Shown here piece after piece: positions 59,445-64,000 of a DNA stretch of 64,000 nt. The position numbers were made by a program, and so were the translations under genes. The DNA comes from DATHZQ01 sp965216945 (GTDB lineage: Bacteria > Actinomycetota > Acidimicrobiia > Spongiisociales > UBA5794), in contig CBDCGU010000003.1 in the NCBI GenBank assembly GCA_965216945.1, forward strand, positions 2,914,001 to 2,978,000, given 5' to 3'. Below the pieces are notes generated by a model, which was not told the origin of the DNA, did no database searches, and saw only the letters and a list, made by a program, of their open reading frames with translations. Numbering within the stretch: position 1 is the stretch's first letter; every line of letters starts with the position of its first letter.

Positions 59445-62043
59445 TCGGAACACCATGGAAACCAGCGAGACGGCTGCACGCCCCAAGGTGGCGATGCTCG
59501 TCGGCAACAACGTGTCCATCGACACCCGCGTGAAGCGGACTGCGGCCAGCGCAGCAGCCGCCGGCTTCGACGTGCGCGTGTACGGCGTCGTGCCCGCCGC
59601 CAAGCCCCTCCCTGGTGGGTTCGTCGGCGGAGCGGAGGTGGTTCGCCCCTTCGTGAAGACGCCGCTCCGCTCGGCCCACGAGGTTCCCAAGCTTCTCTCG
59701 AAGCACCTGGCCCTGGAGCTGAACATCATCAAGAACGGTGCGCGTGCCAAGCGCCGGGTTCGAGTTGCGGACACCACCCACCGCTACCTGAAGCGGATCG
59801 ACGAGTTGCGCGGCCGGGGGAATCCCCGGATCCCGACCTACCTCTTCAAGCTGCGGAGGGCCATCTGGCGCCGCTGGATGCGCGTCGTGGCGATCCGGGA
59901 ACGGGTTGCGTTCGACATGGAGAAGCTGGCGAAGAAGATCCCCAACCGGTGGTGGGCGCCCATGCGCTGGCGGCGCCGGATGCCGATCTTCCAGGACTAC
60001 GAGCTCGTCATCGGGCCGCTGCTCGATGAGTACCAACCCGATGTCATCTACGCCCACGACGTCCATCTGCTGCCCGTGGCGGCGCGAGCCAAATCACGTG
60101 CGCTGTCCGAGGGCCGCAAGTGCACGCTCATCTACGACGTCCACGAGTTCGTTCCGGGCCAGGATCGCACCCGCAAGGAGCTGGCTCCGCTGCTGACTCA
60201 GATGGAAGACGAGTTCGTCGGCGATGCGGATGCTCTGGTCACGGTGTCGCCGCAGCTGGCCACGCTGCTGGAGGACCGGTTCCGCCGGCCTGTGGATGCC
60301 GTGGTCCTGAATGCCTATCTCCCTGTCGCCGGGGCCCCGCACCCTCCATCACTGCGGGAGACGAGCGGCGTGGGGCCCTACGACCGGATCATCGTGTACT
60401 CAGGGGGCACGACTCGTGCCCGCGGTATCGATCTCGTGCTCGATGTTCTGCCGACCTTGCCCGCGGACATCCACCTCGTGCTCGTGACCCGGCGCAATCT
60501 CGTCGTCGACGAGCTGGAGGAGCAGGCGGAACGGCTCGGCGTCTCGGATCGATTCCACCTGGTGCCGTTCGTCGATCCCGCCCAGGTCGCCGAGTTCCTG
60601 GCCGAGGCCGACGTCGGGCTGTGCCCGCTCCGGAGCGGCTACATCAACAACGAGGTGGCGCTGGCCAACAAGCTGTTCGAATACGCCTATGCGGGAGTGC
60701 CGGTGGTCGTGTCGGACCTTCCCGCTCAAGGCCCCTTCATTCGCGAGCACGGTTACGGCGAGGTGTTCGACATCGACGATCGCGACGACCTGCGTCGCGC
60801 CATCATGGCGGTGCTGGAGGATCGAGACGGCTATGTCGCCGCCATCACTCCTGAGGTCCTCGAGGTGTGCTCTTGGGAGCGGCAGGCCGAGGTGCTCGTC
60901 GACCTGCTCGACCGTTGTGTCGGCAGCCCGGCCGGCGCGCACAAGACAATGCCCATCGCATCCGTCGAGGAGCGGCCGAGCCGCCTGCTGGGCCTCCCTG
61001 CCACCCGCAATGCCAAGGTCAAAGTCGCGATCGGTCCCCACAACCGCGCCGGGCAGGCGGTCGGTTTCGCCGAAGCGCTCGAGGTGAGCGGTCTCGCCCG
61101 CACTCGCGTCGTGGCCGTGGATCGGAAGGCCCCAGGCCGGTATCCGGCCGATGTCGTGCTGACGAATGCCGAGTGGTCCGGACCGGAGTGGCGATACGGG
61201 GGAGCGGAGCGACTGCTCGGGTGGGCGACGCACATGCTGATCGAAGAAGCGATGAGCCTCATCGGTGGGGCGCAGGACCGCCACCTGGACACCATGTTGC
61301 AGACGCTGGCCGATCGTGGCATCTCGCCCGCCTTCGTTTTCCACGGCCCCGCCCTGCGGCTACCGGCGGTTCATGCCGGACTGGAGATCGATTCGATGTT
61401 CTCCACGATGACCGGCGACGAGCTCGAAGCGGCGTCTGCACGACTGCGAGTCGTCCGGGAGGTGGTGACCGCCTCGGGGGCCCCGGTCTTCGTGTCCTCG
61501 CCGGAGCTGCTCCGCTATGCGCCGGAGGCCGAGTGGGCCCCGTATGCCGTCGACCTGGACAGATGGCATGTCGAAGCGCCACTGCTGGAGCGCGCCGTCC
61601 CGATCGTGCTCCACTCCAGCGGCGAGCCTCATCGCACGCGGTCTGACATCGTGGACGAGGCGATGGAACGCCTTGCCGCCGATGGGCTCATCGAATACTC
61701 CCGTCATGGCTGGCTCGGCGGTGCGGCCTTTCACAAGCTCCTCTCCGAGAGCGACATCGTGATCGACGGCTTGGGCACCGGCGACTACAGCGTGGAAGCG
61801 GTCCAGGCGATGGCAGCCGGTCGGGTCGTGGTCGGCCACGTCGCCGACGACGTGCGCAGCCGGTTCGCCGCCACCGTGCCGGTGGTGGAAGCGACCGGCG
61901 AGGATCTGGAGGACGTGGTGCGGGGAATCGTGGCCGACCGCGAGCCATACGTGGTTGCGGCAAAGGCGGGCGTGGCGTTTGCCGCCGATCACCACGATGG
62001 CGGGCGTACGGTGGCGGCGCTCGAGGCATGGGCCACGGCATGA
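59437..62043 (+). CDS. Double glycosyltransferase; N-half intact, C-half degenerate-looking
   Basis: An 868-residue paralogue of the preceding protein with the same two-half layout. Here the N-half keeps all motifs: AHDVHLLPVAAR (206-217), YDVHEF (233-238) and NNEVALANKLFEY (404-416). In the C-half HGSEIR has become HGPALR (636-641) and the RGTMKGT loop has become EPHRTRSD (730-737), while DIVIDGLGTGDYSVEAV remains. So catalysis is probably confined to the N-half, the opposite of its neighbour. GTG 59437 overlaps the previous gene by 8 nt; ATG 59455 is an alternative. Its stop overlaps the permease start. Confidence 0.78.
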   Translation: MTDRNTMETSETAARPKVAMLVGNNVSIDTRVKRTAASAAAAGFDVRVYGVVPAAKPLPGGFVGGAEVVRPFVKTPLRSAHEVPKLLSKHLALELNIIKNGARAKRRVRVADTTHRYLKRIDELRGRGNPRIPTYLFKLRRAIWRRWMRVVAIRERVAFDMEKLAKKIPNRWWAPMRWRRRMPIFQDYELVIGPLLDEYQPDVIYAHDVHLLPVAARAKSRALSEGRKCTLIYDVHEFVPGQDRTRKELAPLLTQMEDEFVGDADALVTVSPQLATLLEDRFRRPVDAVVLNAYLPVAGAPHPPSLRETSGVGPYDRIIVYSGGTTRARGIDLVLDVLPTLPADIHLVLVTRRNLVVDELEEQAERLGVSDRFHLVPFVDPAQVAEFLAEADVGLCPLRSGYINNEVALANKLFEYAYAGVPVVVSDLPAQGPFIREHGYGEVFDIDDRDDLRRAIMAVLEDRDGYVAAITPEVLEVCSWERQAEVLVDLLDRCVGSPAGAHKTMPIASVEERPSRLLGLPATRNAKVKVAIGPHNRAGQAVGFAEALEVSGLARTRVVAVDRKAPGRYPADVVLTNAEWSGPEWRYGGAERLLGWATHMLIEEAMSLIGGAQDRHLDTMLQTLADRGISPAFVFHGPALRLPAVHAGLEIDSMFSTMTGDELEAASARLRVVREVVTASGAPVFVSSPELLRYAPEAEWAPYAVDLDRWHVEAPLLERAVPIVLHSSGEPHRTRSDIVDEAMERLAADGLIEYSRHGWLGGAAFHKLLSESDIVIDGLGTGDYSVEAVQAMAAGRVVVGHVADDVRSRFAATVPVVEATGEDLEDVVRGIVADREPYVVAAKAGVAFAADHHDGGRTVAALEAWATA

Positions 62044-62879
62044 CAACCGACACCAACACCACCGTCTACGTACCGAGGCGCTTCACTTTTCGCCCGATCG
62101 CCTACTGGCGGGAGGTCCTGCAGCACAGCCGCTTTGCGTACGCCATGGCCAAGGCCAACCTCAAGGCTCGCCACTACGACTCGGTGTTCGGCCAGATCTG
62201 GCACCTGCTCAACCCCTTGCTGCTTGCGGCGGTGTACTACCTCCTCTTCGCCATCATCCTGCCCCGCAGCGGCGACCAGCTCGAGTTCATCCGTTCCCTT
62301 CTGGCCGGGCTGTTCGCCTTCACGTTCATCCGGCTGTGCATGTCGATGGGCGGGGCGTCGATCGTGGGTACGGGCACCAACTACGTGATGAACGCCAAGT
62401 TCCCACGAGCCGTGCTGCCCTTCTCGGCCACTGTTGCCTCACTGCTCCTCTTCCTCCCGCAGATCCTCATCTATGTGGTCCTCTCGTTGCCGTTTGGCGG
62501 CAGTTTCGGAGCTCCCTGGGTGCTGGTTCCGGTGCTGGTCGTCGTCATGTTCGTGTTCGGACTCGGGCTGGCGCTGATATTTGCCGTCTCCACCGTCTAC
62601 GTTCGCGACGTAGCGACGATCCAGCCGTTCCTCGCCCGTATCTGGTTGTACGTTTCGCCGGTCCTGTGGGACATCGACTCGCTGCCGGACACGATCAAGT
62701 CGTTTGCCATCCTCAATCCCCTCGTTCCCATCCTCGGTGCGTGGCGCGATGTGGTGGTCAACTCACGGTGGCCTTCGCCGTACATCTTCTGGGGAGCCGT
62801 CGCCTGGGCGGTCGGCACGTTGGTGATCGGCACCCTGATGTTCCAACCACGAGAACATGACTTCGCCATCCGTCTCTGA
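62040..62879 (+). CDS. wzm: Polysaccharide ABC exporter permease (Wzm-like)
   Basis: A 279-residue ABC-2-type permease with six predicted membrane helices. The N-terminus YWREVLQHSRFAYAMAKANL and LKARHYDSVFGQIWHLLNPL are typical of Wzm/TagG-type proteins, which move undecaprenyl-linked glycans across the membrane. ATG 62040 overlaps the last transferase gene (ATGA), and it overlaps the ATPase gene by 23 nt. This shows an ABC-dependent, not Wzx/Wzy, export route for the glycan. Confidence 0.9.
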   Translation: MTTDTNTTVYVPRRFTFRPIAYWREVLQHSRFAYAMAKANLKARHYDSVFGQIWHLLNPLLLAAVYYLLFAIILPRSGDQLEFIRSLLAGLFAFTFIRLCMSMGGASIVGTGTNYVMNAKFPRAVLPFSATVASLLLFLPQILIYVVLSLPFGGSFGAPWVLVPVLVVVMFVFGLGLALIFAVSTVYVRDVATIQPFLARIWLYVSPVLWDIDSLPDTIKSFAILNPLVPILGAWRDVVVNSRWPSPYIFWGAVAWAVGTLVIGTLMFQPREHDFAIRL

Positions 62880-63660
62880 CCGCCCGGCGATCCGGACCAC
62901 CGACCTGTGGGTCGAGTACCGCGCGATCGACCCGCGCCAGACCTTGAAGGGCAAGCTGGCGTCGCTCGGCCGGCGCAACGCCCGGAAGACCAACGTCGTC
63001 GTGCACAAGCGGATCCAAGCGCTGCGCGGGGTCTCCGTCGAAGTGCCCTTCGGCTCCTTCGTCGGCGTCATCGGCAGCAACGGCTCGGGGAAGAGCACGT
63101 TGTTGCGCGCCATGGCGGGCATCCTGCCGCCATCGAAGGGCAAGATCGAGGTGGTGGGCACCACCACCCTGCTGGCTATCGGTTTGGGTTTCAACCGTGA
63201 GTTGACGGGCGAGGAGAACATCTACCTCGGTGGTCTCGCCGCGGGCCTCAGCGAGGAGCAGATCGACGAGCGATTCGACGACATCGCCGCATTCGCCGAC
63301 CTCGGAGACTTCCTGTACCTGCCCATGAAGACCTACTCGTCCGGCATGAGCGGCCGCCTGGCATTCGGGGTGGCGGTGCATGTCGATCCCGACATCCTCC
63401 TGATCGACGAGGCCATGTCGGCGGGCGACGCACGCTTTCGTGAACGCTCCTATCAGAAGATGAAGGCCCTACAGGAGCGGGCCGGCGCCATCGTGTTCGT
63501 ATCCCACGGCCTGTCGGCCGTGCGGTCCCTCGCCGACCACTGCATTTGGCTCGAGAACGGGCTGGTCGTGAAGCGGGGGGAGCCGGGCGACGTGATCGAC
63601 GCCTACAACGACTTCGTCAAGAGTGGTGGCAGTCTCGAGCTGCTGCGCGACGACATCTGA
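62857..63660 (+). CDS. wzt: Polysaccharide ABC exporter ATPase (Wzt-like)
   Basis: A 267-residue ABC ATPase of the Wzt/TagH type. Walker A is GSNGSGKST (73-81), the signature is YSSGMSGRLAFG, Walker B is DILLIDEAMSAGD and the switch His is in VFVSHGLSA. It begins with a characteristic insertion (RAIDPRQTLKGKLASLGRR) before the ATPase core. It lacks the C-terminal carbohydrate-binding domain of long Wzt proteins, so it probably does not select a terminal modification of the glycan. It pairs with the overlapping permease. Confidence 0.92.
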   Translation: MTSPSVSDRPAIRTTDLWVEYRAIDPRQTLKGKLASLGRRNARKTNVVVHKRIQALRGVSVEVPFGSFVGVIGSNGSGKSTLLRAMAGILPPSKGKIEVVGTTTLLAIGLGFNRELTGEENIYLGGLAAGLSEEQIDERFDDIAAFADLGDFLYLPMKTYSSGMSGRLAFGVAVHVDPDILLIDEAMSAGDARFRERSYQKMKALQERAGAIVFVSHGLSAVRSLADHCIWLENGLVVKRGEPGDVIDAYNDFVKSGGSLELLRDDI

Positions 63661-63708
63661 GCCGCAACGACCGATCGCCGGGACTCCGGCAGTCGCGCTG
63701 CACCGAAC

Positions 63709-64000
63709 TCAGCTCCGCCGGGTTGCGGCGAGATCGAGCATGGTTCGCACCGTCGTGACGAGGCGGTCGCGGCTGCCGTCGTCGGCGTTCTCGTAGTAGC
63801 GCCGGCCGGCCCGGCCAACCGCCGCGGCCGCACCAGGATCGTCGCGCCACGCCTCGACCTGTGCCGCAAGCGTTGCGGCATCTGCGGCGCATCCACCACC
63901 GGCTGCCGTGATCAGGGCGGCTTGGGCCGGCAGGGGCGTGGCCAGCACGGGCAATCCAACGGCCCAGTACTCCCACACCTTGGTGGGGACGACATCGACG
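63709..64000 (-). CDS. Glycosyltransferase, C-terminal part (runs off the window)
   Basis: The frame is open to the right edge and encodes VDVVPTKVWEYWAVGLPVLA followed by an alpha-helical tail ending ATRRS. The PTKVWEYWAVGLPV segment is the donor-binding end of a GT4-like transferase. Only about 97 residues are visible. It is convergent with the exporter genes and probably belongs to the same surface-glycan region. Confidence 0.7.
   Translation of the reverse strand, partial: VDVVPTKVWEYWAVGLPVLATPLPAQAALITAAGGGCAADAATLAAQVEAWRDDPGAAAAVGRAGRRYYENADDGSRDRLVTTVRTMLDLAATRRS

Noticed and set aside
56610..59777. A 1055-residue open frame on the minus strand opposite the double glycosyltransferase genes
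   Set aside because: High-GC genes often leave the antisense frame open. The translation is Arg/His/Asp/Gly-rich with no domain, and the plus strand encodes recognisable proteins with coupled starts.

Overview
The window is about 64 kb of high-GC chromosomal DNA with actinobacterial markers: a WhiB regulator, a mycothiol-type DinB/MDMPI protein, an LLM-class F420-type oxidoreductase, DUF3107, a Rho factor with an Arg-rich N-terminal insertion, a Cys-less L31, Ku plus a stand-alone ATP-dependent ligase, and frequent GTG/TTG starts. Many first genes carry a TANNNT box 6-9 nt before the start codon and no Shine-Dalgarno, which points to leaderless transcription. I infer a deep-branching actinobacterium such as Acidimicrobiia; the sequence alone does not fix the taxon.

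Layout. 1-12 kb: the end of an enoyl-CoA hydratase-like gene, a biotinyl carrier protein, TlpA-type thioredoxin, sulfite-oxidase-fold protein, HAD hydrolase, aconitase, CoA-binding protein, LLM oxidoreductase, secreted M15 peptidase with a structured leader, M19 dipeptidase and small enzymes. 10.8-18 kb: SufR-like regulator divergent from Mrp, DUF3107, WhiB with a CRP-type site, YqeY, the ligase/Ku NHEJ pair, a CPBP membrane protein and a PBP4-type carboxypeptidase. 18-20 kb: an unrecognised lipoprotein/secreted-protein pair. 20-31.5 kb: tRNA-Arg(CCG), argS, hom, rho, rpmE, a DUF1385 gene, prfA, prmC, tsaC, glyA. 31.7-38.9 kb: a complete F1Fo ATP synthase operon with two AtpI/AtpZ-like genes in front, and a second CRP-type site in its leader. 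39-43 kb: a tandem SLATT-like membrane protein, a CHRD protein, an SRPBCC protein, and a SpoIID protein carrying three Cys-bracketed LysM-like repeats.

42.9-64 kb is a surface-polysaccharide locus. It has an initiating polyprenyl-phosphate sugar transferase, an acyltransferase-SGNH protein, a nucleotide-sugar dehydrogenase, and a five-enzyme set matching the WbpA/B/E/D/I route to UDP-2,3-diacetamido-mannuronic acid. These are followed by five translationally coupled glycosyltransferases, a Wzm/Wzt-type ABC exporter and the tail of a further glycosyltransferase. Two neighbouring transferases of about 860 residues each contain two GT-like halves, and opposite halves appear to have lost their active-site motifs. 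This reciprocal degeneration is the most unusual protein-level signal here.

At the DNA level the notable signals are two exact TGTGA-N6-TCACA sites (whiB and atp), a four-copy intergenic palindrome family with compensatory changes, a 55-nt repeat pair in the hom-rho spacer, hairpins that could hide the ribosome-binding sites of glyA and the M15 peptidase, and overlapping divergent leaderless promoters. I saw no insertion sequence, prophage, CRISPR array or rRNA gene.
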